From: Tunturiibacter gelidiferens
Lineage (GTDB): Bacteria; Acidobacteriota; Terriglobia; Terriglobales; Acidobacteriaceae
Assembly (NCBI RefSeq): GCF_013410115.1
Contig: NZ_JACCCV010000003.1
Coordinates: forward strand, 62,001 to 126,000
Direction of reading: 5' to 3'
DNA length: 64,000 nucleotides
The notes beneath the pieces were generated by a model. That model saw only the letters and a program-made list of their open reading frames with translations. It made no database searches and was not told where the DNA came from. Shown here one piece after another: positions 26,834 through 35,646 of this stretch. How positions within the stretch are numbered: position 1 is the stretch's first letter; every line of letters starts with the position of its first letter. A program made the position numbers and the translations under genes.

Positions 26834-27748
26834 ATGTCAACGACACCAAACGACACCAAGACGACTGCGAACAAGAGCGGTCGCGTGTACTTCATCGACG
26901 CAAGCGGTGGTCGCCTGCTTTCCGTCGACCCTGATGGAAGCGACGTCAAGGAACTTGTCACCGGTCGTCATCGCATCCCAGACGGGATCGTTGTTGATGT
27001 AGAGCACGGCCACATCTACTGGACAGAGATGGGCATTCCGAACAAGGAAGATGGCTCGATTGAGCGTGCCAACATCGACGGCAGCCATCGCGTCACCATC
27101 GTCCCGGACGGAAAGACCTTCACCCCAAAACAGTTGCAGCTCGACAAGCGTAATGGCAGGCTCTACTGGTGCGATCGCGAGGGAATGCGCGTTATGCGCT
27201 CGAACCTCGACGGCTCTCATCTTGAGACCCTGATTCAAAACGGCCATGGTGAAGCAGACAGAGCAGACCTCACTCGGTGGTGCGTTGGCATTGCCATCGA
27301 TGTACAAGGCGGCAAGCTCTACTGGACTCAGAAAGGTATCGACAACGCTGGCGTCGGGAGGATCTTCCGGGCCGGGCTCGACATACCCAAGGGAGAGACT
27401 CCCACCTCACGTAGCGATATCGAAGTGTTGTTCGACCAGTTACCGGAGCCCATCGATCTCGATCTCGATCTCGAAAACCGCTTCCTTTACTGGACCGATC
27501 GTGGCGATCCCCCGCGCGGCAATACCGTCAGCCGGGCACCGATCGACGCTGCGCCACAGTCAGTTGAGCCCGAGATCGTTTTTACCCATTTGATGGAAGG
27601 CATCGGGCTCGCACTCGATGTTCCTGGCAATCGCATGTTCATGGCCGACCTCGGCGGCTCCCTGTACAGCGCGAGTCTGGACGGCGCGACGCATAAGACG
27701 CTGCTCGCTGTTCAGGGGAATCTGACCGGCGTAGCTTACACGGACTGA
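26834..27748 (+). CDS. YWTD-type beta-propeller protein
   Basis: This 304-residue protein has no signal peptide. It contains repeated blades of the LDL-receptor class B kind: HIYWTEMG, LYWCDREG, LYWTQKG and FLYWTDRG, each about 45 residues apart and alternating with SNLDGS- or ANIDGS-type segments. It should form a six-bladed propeller. Its placement between the dehydrogenase and acyl-CoA dehydrogenase genes points to a role in the same pathway, perhaps as a lactonase-like hydrolase or binding protein, but no catalytic residues were identified. GGAGAGGA precedes the ATG. Confidence 0.85.
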   Translation: MSTTPNDTKTTANKSGRVYFIDASGGRLLSVDPDGSDVKELVTGRHRIPDGIVVDVEHGHIYWTEMGIPNKEDGSIERANIDGSHRVTIVPDGKTFTPKQLQLDKRNGRLYWCDREGMRVMRSNLDGSHLETLIQNGHGEADRADLTRWCVGIAIDVQGGKLYWTQKGIDNAGVGRIFRAGLDIPKGETPTSRSDIEVLFDQLPEPIDLDLDLENRFLYWTDRGDPPRGNTVSRAPIDAAPQSVEPEIVFTHLMEGIGLALDVPGNRMFMADLGGSLYSASLDGATHKTLLAVQGNLTGVAYTD

Positions 27749-27820
27749 ACCACTGCGGTCAGCGCGTTTCGCATAACAGTTCCGGTTGACACAACCAAAG
27801 AGAAGACACTGGAGGATCCG

Positions 27821-29038
27821 ATGTCAGACACACAGACTCAAAAACCAAAGAAGCCGATCGTAATACCGAAGCCGAACAGCGATTTCTACCAGACCTTTCA
27901 GATGCTGTCTGAGACCGAGCAGGTGAAGGTCAACAAGGTCCGGGAGTTCATGAAGAACGCTGTCGCTCCGATCATTAACGATTTCTGGGCGAGGGATGAG
28001 TTCCCGTTCGATCTCGTCCCAGGTATCCGTGACCTTCAGATTGCAGGGCTTGGTTATGAGGGCTATGACTGCGCCGGCGGGAGCAACCTGTTGAGCTGCT
28101 ACGTTGCGATGGAGATCGCGAAGGTCGATTGCTCGCTGGCTACGTTCTATGGCGTCCACAGCGGTCTCGCGATGGGATCCATCTACCTGTGCGGGTCGGA
28201 AGAGCAGAAGAAAAAGTGGCTGCCTCCGATGGCGCGCCTCGAAAAGATCGGCTCCTTCGGTCTCACGGAGCCTCTGGTGGGCTCTGGCTCCTCCCGTGGT
28301 CTCTTGACGACCGCGCGGCGGGAGGGCGACACGTGGATTTTGAACGGCCAGAAGAAGTGGATTGGTAACTCTACGTTTGGAGACCTCACCATCATCTGGG
28401 CGCGCGACGAGGCTGATAGTCAGGTGAAGGGCTTCATCGTCGAAAACAAGACCACCCCCGGCTTCAAGGTCGAAAAGATCCAGCACAAGATGGCGCTGCG
28501 GGTAGTCCAGAACGGACTGATTACTCTCGAAGACTGCAGGGTGCCGGAAGAGAACCGCCTGCAGAACGACACTTCCTTCCGTGACACCGCCCGCGTACTC
28601 CGCCTGACGCGCGGTTTCGTCGCATGGGAGGCTACCGGATGCCAGATGGGTGCGTACGAAAATGCGTTGCTCTACGCACAGACCCGCGAACAGTTCGGCA
28701 AGCCGATCGCTTCGTTCCAGCTCATCCAGGACCTGCTCGTCAAGATGATTGGCAACATTACTGCATGTCAGTGCATGGTCATGCGGCTTTCGAAGTTGCA
28801 GGACGAAGGCAAGCTCGCGGATGAACATGCTTCGCTCGCCAAGGCATTCACCACAGTCAAGATGCGTGAGACCGTCGGGTTTGCCAGAGAGCTTCTTGGA
28901 GCCAATGGAATCCTCCTTGACTACAACATCGGCCGTTTCTTTGCGGATGCCGAGGCGATTTACTCCTACGAGGGAACGCGTGAGATGAACACCCTCATCG
29001 TTGGTCGCGCCGTTTCGGGGTTTAGCGCATTCATCTAG
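27821..29038 (+). CDS. acyl-CoA dehydrogenase (glutaryl-CoA dehydrogenase-like)
   Basis: This 405-residue flavoprotein has the acyl-CoA dehydrogenase signatures GSFGLTEP, QKKWIGNSTFGD and a C-terminal catalytic Glu in YEGTREMNTLIVGR. The overall pattern (RGFVAWEATGCQMGAYENAL, GANGILLDYNIGRFFAD) resembles glutaryl-CoA dehydrogenases. The arginine that holds the distal carboxylate in that enzyme appears to be replaced by a small residue in LATFYGVHSGL, so another acyl-CoA is likely. In cai operons the comparable gene is caiA. GGAGGA precedes the ATG. Confidence 0.85.
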   Translation: MSDTQTQKPKKPIVIPKPNSDFYQTFQMLSETEQVKVNKVREFMKNAVAPIINDFWARDEFPFDLVPGIRDLQIAGLGYEGYDCAGGSNLLSCYVAMEIAKVDCSLATFYGVHSGLAMGSIYLCGSEEQKKKWLPPMARLEKIGSFGLTEPLVGSGSSRGLLTTARREGDTWILNGQKKWIGNSTFGDLTIIWARDEADSQVKGFIVENKTTPGFKVEKIQHKMALRVVQNGLITLEDCRVPEENRLQNDTSFRDTARVLRLTRGFVAWEATGCQMGAYENALLYAQTREQFGKPIASFQLIQDLLVKMIGNITACQCMVMRLSKLQDEGKLADEHASLAKAFTTVKMRETVGFARELLGANGILLDYNIGRFFADAEAIYSYEGTREMNTLIVGRAVSGFSAFI

Positions 29039-29075
29039 TCAGACCGCGTCTGTTGTTACCGAGTGAGAGGCTTCG

Positions 29076-30599
29076 ATGATCTACACCCATTCCGTTGGTC
29101 GCGCCCTGCAATACTTCCCCCAGCACGCTGCTCTGCTGCGGGAAGGAAGGGCAGTGAGCTTTCTGGAACTGGATACCCGAGTAAGAATGATCGCCGCGGC
29201 GCTTCGGCGTCGCGGCTTCCTGAGCGGAGAGCGGCTGGCTTTCCTGATGCCGAATGGGCCGGAATACATCGAGCTGATCTATGCCTGCAGTCTGCTTGGC
29301 GTCATCGCAGTTCCCATCAACACGCGCTATGCGAGCCCCGAGATCGACCGGCTCCTTGAGGATGCTCGCCCGCGTGGCCTGATTCGACATTCAAAGTTCC
29401 CCGCGCCTACTGTGAGGCTTGAGTTTGAACTCGTGGTCGACGTCGACCCTCTCGATGAAGTTGAAGGCGAACCATACGCCGGAGAGTTTTATGATCCGGA
29501 CGCGATCCTTGTGCTCCTGTACACGAGCGGAACGACCGGAGCCCCCAAAGGGGCCGCCCTTACACACGCGAACATCTTCTCCAACATTCATGACTTGAAC
29601 TATTGGCTGGCATATCGCGAGAACGCCGTATTTCTTCATGCGTCGCCAATGTTCCATATCGCCGATTTTCCCGCGATGTTCGCAGCCCCTGTCTTTGGCG
29701 CAGCGCAGATGACGCTGGAGCGTTTCGACGCGCTAGAGTTTTGCACTTCCGTGCAGACACACGGAGTGACACACACGGTTCTCGTGCCCTCGATGATTAA
29801 CACGTTGTGCCAGTTCCAGGAGCTCGTTGCGTTCAATCTTGGTTCTCTAGATGTGCTAGCGTACGGAGGCTCACCCATTGCTCCCGCGGTTGTGCGAGAT
29901 GTTCGCAGAGTCTTGCCGAAAGTGAAGTTGCTGCAAGTTTACGGTTTGAGCGAAGCCGGCTTCCTGACTGGTCTGACAGACGCCGAGCACACCGAGGACA
30001 GACTTCAGTCTTGCGGCCGTCCCTGCCCGGGTATCGATCTGCGAGTTGCCGATGCAGCCGGGAAACCCATGGCTGTCGGCGAACTCGGAAACCTGGTAGC
30101 TCGTGGGCCCGGCATCATGCGGGGTTACTGGCACGACATAGAAGAAGAGTTGCCGGGAGATGAGTCGGTAATTGACGAAACCGCAGAAGCGTTGCGTGGC
30201 GGATTCTTCCACACCGGAGATATCGGTCGCCAGGATAAGGGCGGCTTCTTCTACATCGTCGATCGGGCCAAAGAGATGATCGTCAGCGGTGGGGAGAATG
30301 TCTACACGGGTGAAGTCGAAGCAGCTATTTATGAGATCCCCCAAGTGAAGGAGGCCGCAGTATTCGGTATCCCGGATGAGAAATGGGGAGAGTTGGTGGC
30401 CGCAGCCATTGTTCTGCGCCCGGGAACCAATCTGTCTGCTGAAGAAGTCCAGCAGTACTGCAAGACCAGGATTGCCTCATACAAGCTCCCCCGCCACATC
30501 GAGTTCATGACAGAGGAACTCCCCAAGTCCGGGTCGGGCAAGATTCTGAAGCGAGTTTTACGGGAGAAGTACTGGGCCGGACAATCCAGGCAAGTGTGA
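29076..30599 (+). CDS. AMP-dependent acyl-CoA ligase
   Basis: This 507-residue adenylate-forming enzyme has the P-loop LLYTSGTTGAPKG near residue 148 and the YGLSEAG motif. The hinge segment GFFHTGDIGRQDKGGFFYIVDRAKEMIVSGGENVYTGEVE and the C-terminal catalytic lysine in PKSGSGKILKR are also present. It activates a carboxylic acid to its CoA thioester through an acyl-AMP. Its position beside a CaiB-type transferase and an acyl-CoA dehydrogenase matches caiC in carnitine operons. Substrate cannot be read from the sequence. Confidence 0.92.
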   Translation: MIYTHSVGRALQYFPQHAALLREGRAVSFLELDTRVRMIAAALRRRGFLSGERLAFLMPNGPEYIELIYACSLLGVIAVPINTRYASPEIDRLLEDARPRGLIRHSKFPAPTVRLEFELVVDVDPLDEVEGEPYAGEFYDPDAILVLLYTSGTTGAPKGAALTHANIFSNIHDLNYWLAYRENAVFLHASPMFHIADFPAMFAAPVFGAAQMTLERFDALEFCTSVQTHGVTHTVLVPSMINTLCQFQELVAFNLGSLDVLAYGGSPIAPAVVRDVRRVLPKVKLLQVYGLSEAGFLTGLTDAEHTEDRLQSCGRPCPGIDLRVADAAGKPMAVGELGNLVARGPGIMRGYWHDIEEELPGDESVIDETAEALRGGFFHTGDIGRQDKGGFFYIVDRAKEMIVSGGENVYTGEVEAAIYEIPQVKEAAVFGIPDEKWGELVAAAIVLRPGTNLSAEEVQQYCKTRIASYKLPRHIEFMTEELPKSGSGKILKRVLREKYWAGQSRQV

Positions 30600-30704
30600 T
30601 GCGCCGGCCGCCGAAAGAGGGCTTTGAAGCACGAAACGGATCTGGAACATTGTGACGAGCTTCGCAATTCAAGTTGACGAACAAATGAAGATGGTGGAGG
30701 TTAT

Positions 30705-31958
30705 ATGAGCGAAGACAAAATCTTTTCAGGACTCAAGGTAGTTGACCTTGCTAGCTTCATCGCGGGTCCCGCGGCAGCGACAATCCTGTCCGACTTCGGT
30801 GCGGATGTGATTAAGGTCGAGCCACCCGATGGAGAGCTGTGGAGACACGGGCATCAGATTCCCCCCCAGCCGCGCTCCGATGTGCCCTATCCGTTTGAAT
30901 TGGCTAATCGAAACAAACGCGGTCTTGCGCTCAATCTTAAAGCTGCGAGTGCGCAACAGGTCCTCGAGCGGTTAGTCAAGTGGGCCGACGTGTTCATTGT
31001 CAACACGCCGCATACCGCGCGCAAAAAATTGAAGCTCGAATATGACGACGTCACCCAGTGGAATCCGCGTCTGATCTATGCGGATCTCACCGGCTTCGGG
31101 GAGAACGGCCCGGACGCTGCTCTTCCGGGGTTCGATCTCACGGCCTTCTGGGCGCGAAGCGGTTTGTTGTATATGACGCGCGATGCTGGATCACCGCCGA
31201 CATGGCCAGTAGCCGGCAGCGGCGATAACGCGACTGCGGTCGCAATTTATGGCGCAATCGCGACGGCTCTTTATCGTCGCGAGCGCACCGGCAAGGGATC
31301 CTACGTCACGACTTCGCTCCTCGCGACAGGTATCTGGTCGGCCGGCGTATCTATTCAGGCCGCTCTATGCGGTGCGAACTTCTATGGGCTGCACGATCGA
31401 GCACACCCCGCAAATGCAGGCTTGAACATGTATCGTTCTTCCGATGACACCTGGTTTGTTTTGGTCGTTACTCCAGACAAGGTCTCCGCGGTTCTAAAAG
31501 CAATAGGTCGTGAGGATATCCTGACGGATCCGCGATTCTCGGATCCAGCCAAGCTGGCGGAGAACCGGCCACAACTGACGGCAATCCTCGATGAGATCTT
31601 TGGTTCGCAGCCAATGTCGCATTGGTATGAGGTCTTCAACGGCGTTCACGTCCCCTTCGGCGCCGTACGTGGGCCGCAGGAAGTCGTTAATGATCCGCAA
31701 CTGCGAGCGAATGACATCGTCGTTCCGCTCGAAGGAGCCGGCGAGAAGCTGGCCTCAACCATCAGCAGTCCTATTCAAGTGCACGGTGTTACTAAGGTGC
31801 CTGCCAGGCGCGCGCCGGGAATCGGCGAGCATAACGATGAAGTGCTGAAGGAACTTGGATTCACAAGTGACGAGATCGCAGGCCTGCGTGCCAGCGGAGC
31901 AGCACCACAGGCGGCGCATGCTGAAGTACCAACGCACGCTCCAGGGAAACCCATTTAG
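30705..31958 (+). CDS. CaiB/BaiF family (class III) CoA transferase
   Basis: This 417-residue protein starts with LKVVDLASFIAGPAAATILSDFGADVIKVEPPDGELWR, the standard class III CoA-transferase opening. It holds the catalytic Asp in LPGFDLTAFWARSG (about residue 143) and the later PGIGEHNDEVLKELGF end. It moves CoA between an acyl-CoA donor and a carboxylate. The presence of both a ligase and a transferase for CoA loading parallels CaiC and CaiB. GGAGG precedes the ATG. Confidence 0.92.
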   Translation: MSEDKIFSGLKVVDLASFIAGPAAATILSDFGADVIKVEPPDGELWRHGHQIPPQPRSDVPYPFELANRNKRGLALNLKAASAQQVLERLVKWADVFIVNTPHTARKKLKLEYDDVTQWNPRLIYADLTGFGENGPDAALPGFDLTAFWARSGLLYMTRDAGSPPTWPVAGSGDNATAVAIYGAIATALYRRERTGKGSYVTTSLLATGIWSAGVSIQAALCGANFYGLHDRAHPANAGLNMYRSSDDTWFVLVVTPDKVSAVLKAIGREDILTDPRFSDPAKLAENRPQLTAILDEIFGSQPMSHWYEVFNGVHVPFGAVRGPQEVVNDPQLRANDIVVPLEGAGEKLASTISSPIQVHGVTKVPARRAPGIGEHNDEVLKELGFTSDEIAGLRASGAAPQAAHAEVPTHAPGKPI

Positions 31959-31975
31959 GAGAGAGGAAAACTTTC

Positions 31976-32779
31976 ATGAGCGCTACAGAAGTATCCACCA
32001 GCTTAGAAAACATCACGTATGAGGTCAGAGGATCGATCGCTTACATCACCATGAATCGCCCGAAGGTGATGAACGCGCTCAACCGGAAGACCGTTGAAGA
32101 ACTCAACACTGCGTTTCATGCGGCGAAGGAGGATGCCACAGTCAAAGGCATCATTCTGACCGGAGCTGGTGAGAAGGCGTTCATTGCTGGCGCCGATATC
32201 GCAGAGCTTTCGGCAATCGACGGTGAGAAGGCAGGTGAGTTCTCCGAAAAAGGGCAGGAGACGCTCTTGTTTCTTGAGACACTTGGCAAGCCTGTGATCG
32301 CAGCAGTGAATGGCTTCGCCCTGGGAGGCGGTTGTGAAACGGCGATGGCATGCACTATTCGTATCGCCGCGGAAAACGCGAAATTCGGTCAGCCTGAAGT
32401 CAAGCTTGGAATTATTCCCGGTTATGGCGGAACGCAAAGGCTACCGCGTCTCGTGGGCAAAGGGCGCGCACTTCAACTGATCCTGACTGGCGATCTGATC
32501 GATGCTCACGAAGCCCATCGCATCGGGTTAGTGAATGAGGTTGTTCCTGCAGCGGACCTGATACCGCGCTGTGAGGCCATTCTCAAGCAGATCGACGCAA
32601 ATGCGCCGATCGCGATCCGCTACGCCATCGACGCGGTGAACAAGGGCGTTGACACAGATCTCACTTCAGGTTTGGAGCTCGAGGCGAAGTACTTCGCACT
32701 TGCTGCCGGCACCGAGGACAAGAAAGAAGGCACTTCTGCCTTTGTCCAGAAGCGCGCACCGCAATTCCAGGGTAAGTGA
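31976..32779 (+). CDS. enoyl-CoA hydratase (crotonase family)
   Basis: This 267-residue protein carries the oxyanion-hole segment AFIAGADIAEL, the GFALGGGCETAMACTIRIA block and both hydratase glutamates, in GGGCE and QPEVKLGIIPGYGG. It should hydrate a trans-2-enoyl-CoA. It begins 17 nt after the CoA-transferase stop, with GGAGAGAGG ahead of it. Comparable in role to caiD. The complete glutamate pair separates it from the second crotonase of the operon. Confidence 0.92.
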   Translation: MSATEVSTSLENITYEVRGSIAYITMNRPKVMNALNRKTVEELNTAFHAAKEDATVKGIILTGAGEKAFIAGADIAELSAIDGEKAGEFSEKGQETLLFLETLGKPVIAAVNGFALGGGCETAMACTIRIAAENAKFGQPEVKLGIIPGYGGTQRLPRLVGKGRALQLILTGDLIDAHEAHRIGLVNEVVPAADLIPRCEAILKQIDANAPIAIRYAIDAVNKGVDTDLTSGLELEAKYFALAAGTEDKKEGTSAFVQKRAPQFQGK

Positions 32780-32852
32780 TTGCGATCGAGCACCGCTTCT
32801 GAACGATAAATCGAAGAAGTGATCACATCATTGCGACCACAAGTGAGGAATT

Positions 32853-33440
32853 ATGAATCGTAATCCTATATCGTCCAGGCGGACACCCATGACTTCCTTT
32901 CAGGGTGGGCATGGATTAGCTTTCCTAACTGTCCTGCTCTCATTAAGCACAGCATCGATAGGCCAGAATCAGAGCGAAGCACAGAGTCCGGTCCCAGGGT
33001 CGGCCATACATGTCACGCAAGTCCTGGGGTTTGAAGGTGCGAAGCATAACGCCACCGGAGAGTTGAAAATCCAGGGTGGCGTCATGCAATTTCAGCACGA
33101 TGGAAGTACAGCCACACAGGTGAGCATAAGCTCCATTGAAGACATCTTTGTCGAGGATGGAGACAAGCAGGTAGGCGGCACGGCTATGATGCTCGGCAAA
33201 ACTGCAGCTCCATTTGGTGGAGGGCGGGTGGTGAGCCTCTTCGCACATAAGAAATACGACTTCCTCACAGTTGAATATCTTGATAACAGCGGTGGTTTCC
33301 ACGGCGCTATATTCCAATTGGAGAAGGGGCAAGGAGAAACTTTCAAGAAGGCCCTGGTAGCCAATGGCGCGCACATCAGGTCGCCTGGAGAGCGAACCCC
33401 CACCCAAAGCACTCTCGAGGTTAAGAATGAAAACAAATAA
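32853..33440 (+). CDS. secreted protein of unknown function
   Basis: This 195-residue protein has a long signal sequence (first 38 residues, ending near ASIGQ). The mature domain has alternating short beta segments such as GELKIQGGVMQFQHDG and FLTVEYLDNSGGFHGAIFQLEKGQ, which read like a small beta-barrel or Ig-like lipid-binding fold. No named family recognised. The last 14 nt overlap the next gene, so the two secreted products are probably made together. Confidence 0.7.
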   Translation: MNRNPISSRRTPMTSFQGGHGLAFLTVLLSLSTASIGQNQSEAQSPVPGSAIHVTQVLGFEGAKHNATGELKIQGGVMQFQHDGSTATQVSISSIEDIFVEDGDKQVGGTAMMLGKTAAPFGGGRVVSLFAHKKYDFLTVEYLDNSGGFHGAIFQLEKGQGETFKKALVANGAHIRSPGERTPTQSTLEVKNENK

Positions 33441-34071
33441 AAAACTTTTCCTTCCCGCAACTAAGACCACGCCGGGCCTGTCCGGTTTCCACCGGACAAA
33501 CAAGCACTACGGACCACTTGCGGCTGTTATCCTGCTGCTCGGTGCGTTGCAGCTTCAGGTATTCGTCCCAACTGTGCTTGCGGAATCCTCCACAGATGGC
33601 AAAAGCGGAGGTGCCCAGCCATGGAGCGTGCAGGTAGATAGAGTCGACCCCGGAGACGTCGGCCTTGATCCATCCTTCGGAGCCGCCATCTACGAGAATC
33701 TCCTCGAAGAGCTAACCAAAACAGACCAGTTCAAACAGGTGTTCCGTAGCGGGGATCGTAACGCGAACGATGTTCCCGGCCTGCTCCTTCTGAAGACAAC
33801 GGTTCAAAAATATACGCCGGGTAGCGAGACGCGGCGGGCTGTCACTACCGTGAGTGGAGCGACCAAGTTGAACGTTCGCGTTCAGTTGGTCACACGAGAG
33901 GGCCAAGTAGTCCAGGACCATGTCGTCGATGGCAATGTCCGGTTCATCGGTGGCAACCTGCGAGCAACCCACAACTTGGCACGCAATGTGGCAGCTACTT
34001 TCAAAAAGTCACCCCTGCCGAAACAGGCCGCCGCGCTCCCCGAAAAAGAGACCGAAAATATATCTAAGTAA
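33427..34071 (+). CDS. secreted DUF4410-like protein
   Basis: This roughly 214-residue protein has one N-terminal hydrophobic segment and the pattern FGAAIYENLLEELTKTDQFKQVFRSGD...LLLKTTVQKYTPGSETRRAV...LNVRVQLVTREGQVVQDHVVDGNVRF. This resembles the DUF4410 lipoprotein family. The ATG at 33427 overlaps the previous gene; an earlier in-frame start also exists. Function unknown; envelope location is inferred. Its neighbours suggest co-expression with fatty acid or carnitine turnover. Confidence 0.65.
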   Translation: MKTNKKLFLPATKTTPGLSGFHRTNKHYGPLAAVILLLGALQLQVFVPTVLAESSTDGKSGGAQPWSVQVDRVDPGDVGLDPSFGAAIYENLLEELTKTDQFKQVFRSGDRNANDVPGLLLLKTTVQKYTPGSETRRAVTTVSGATKLNVRVQLVTREGQVVQDHVVDGNVRFIGGNLRATHNLARNVAATFKKSPLPKQAAALPEKETENISK

Positions 34072-34354
34072 CCATTGCAGCGTGGCCACAACGGTCCGGT
34101 CCGATTAACTTCATCGACGTTCATCCGCAACCTGGCCGCAACCTGAACTTTTGGACCCTGTGGGCCGGCTATAAGTTTTAGGGACGCCACTCCTCTCGCA
34201 GCGGCAGGGTCTTCTGAACACGGACTTCTGGCTCGCGTGCAAAAAACCAAAGACTTCTGTGCATCGTGGGGGAGTTAAGAAAACAATAACCAAATCAACG
34301 CACGTTCGCGCACTCTCCTTGCGGACGTGGGTTGCGCAATTGGGAGAAGGTGAT

Positions 34355-35128
34355 ATGGAATACATTCTCAATAATCTGGACGCGGACATTCTCAAGATCG
34401 AGCTGAATCGCCCGCAAAAGCGGAATGCGCTTACGTTAGACATGTATATGGAGTTCGCCGAGCTGTTGAACACGGCTCAGGCAAAGCCCGAGATTCGGGT
34501 AGTGCTGGTATCCGCGGCAGGGGACAACTACTCCGCGGGAAATGATCTTCAGGACTTTCTCGACCATCCTCCCGGCAGTGGCGATAGCCCGCAAGAGCAG
34601 CTGATCGATGCTCTTCGCGTGTTCGACAAGCCGCTCGTCGGCGCAGTTCGAGGCGCAGCGGTCGGCTCGGGAGCCACCATGCTCACCTACTTCGACTTCG
34701 TCGTCGCCGGTCAGAGTGCCAGGTTCCAGTATCCGTTCATCAATCTGGCTCTGGTGCCGGAGTTTGGAACCAGCTTCTCGTTGCCCGATCAGGTTGGCTA
34801 CCTTCGCGCGGCTGAGATCATTCTCCTCGGACATCCTTTCGATGCACCCACGGCCCTGAACCTGGGACTGGTCACCAAGGTCCTCCCCGATGCTGAAGTC
34901 CTTGGCGCGACGGAAAAAATAGCTCAAGAGCTGGCACAGAAACCACTGGCTGCACTCAAGGCTTCCAAACAACTTCTCCGCCGTCAATTTCGACCACGTG
35001 TCGAAGAGGCTACCCAGGACGAGATGGTGGAGTTTAGCGAAAGAGTGCGCTCGGCGGATGCTCGTGAGGCGCTTACCGCGTTCTTCGAGAAGCGGCAGCC
35101 TCGATTCAATTCCAGCGAAACCGCGTAA
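34355..35128 (+). CDS. enoyl-CoA isomerase-like crotonase
   Basis: This 257-residue crotonase has the oxyanion segment YSAGNDLQDFL and the GAVRGAAVGSGATMLTYFDFVVA block. Only one catalytic acid is kept, in LALVPEFGTSFSLP; the hydratase Glu position in GSGATM is empty. This pattern fits delta3-delta2-enoyl-CoA isomerases (PaaG/ECI type). GAGAAGG lies just before the chosen ATG; an upstream start is possible but adds sequence unlike the family. About 280 bp separate it from the previous gene, so it may have its own promoter. Confidence 0.8.
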   Translation: MEYILNNLDADILKIELNRPQKRNALTLDMYMEFAELLNTAQAKPEIRVVLVSAAGDNYSAGNDLQDFLDHPPGSGDSPQEQLIDALRVFDKPLVGAVRGAAVGSGATMLTYFDFVVAGQSARFQYPFINLALVPEFGTSFSLPDQVGYLRAAEIILLGHPFDAPTALNLGLVTKVLPDAEVLGATEKIAQELAQKPLAALKASKQLLRRQFRPRVEEATQDEMVEFSERVRSADAREALTAFFEKRQPRFNSSETA

Positions 35129-35176
35129 TATTGCGCATTCGTGTGCCAACTGATCCATGCAACTCTTCGGGATGAG

Positions 35177-35644
35177 CTACAAGTCCTCTCTTTGCGGCCC
35201 ATCCAGCGGGATGCGGAACCCCGTCCTTACCGAGCGAACATCGGTCATACTGTGGGCGCATCTATCTGCGAAGTAATAGCCGAAATGAGAGTGGGTCAGC
35301 AGATACTGCGGATGTTCGGGATCGTCCTCGAGCTTCTTCCGGAGCTGACACATATACGTCCGGAGGTACTCAGGTTTTAGGCCGTATCTGGATCCCCAGA
35401 CCGCAGCCAATAGTCGCGAATGCCTAATTGGTCGACCGGCATGGCTCATCAGCTGTTGAACTAACTCGAACTCTGTCGGTGTAAGGTGAACGCGATAACC
35501 AAATTTTTTAACAGTTCGCGTTGCCGGATTCAACTCAATCTCACCGATACGCATCGTGTCTAGCTCTGCGTCAGGAGACTTCAGTTGGAATGCACAGGAG
35601 GACGAGACTTGGCGATCTGTTGCGAATATGACCGCTCGTTCCAT
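35177..35644 (-). CDS. receiver-less winged-helix (OmpR/KdpE-type) DNA-binding protein
   Basis: The C-terminal 100 residues form a complete OmpR/PhoB winged helix (LTPTEFELVQQLMSHAGRPIRHSRLLAAVWG...YLRTYMCQLRKKLEDDPEHPQYLLTHSHFGYYF), closest in style to KdpE. The N-terminal part is only about 45 residues and has no phosphoacceptor receiver domain. GGAGG inside the end of the sigma gene sets the start at 35644, giving 155 residues. It is translated after the ECF sigma gene with a 2-nt gap, so both are likely co-regulated. It may be controlled by dimerisation or another partner. Confidence 0.75.
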   Translation of the reverse strand: MERAVIFATDRQVSSSCAFQLKSPDAELDTMRIGEIELNPATRTVKKFGYRVHLTPTEFELVQQLMSHAGRPIRHSRLLAAVWGSRYGLKPEYLRTYMCQLRKKLEDDPEHPQYLLTHSHFGYYFADRCAHSMTDVRSVRTGFRIPLDGPQREDL

Positions 35645-35646
35645 GG

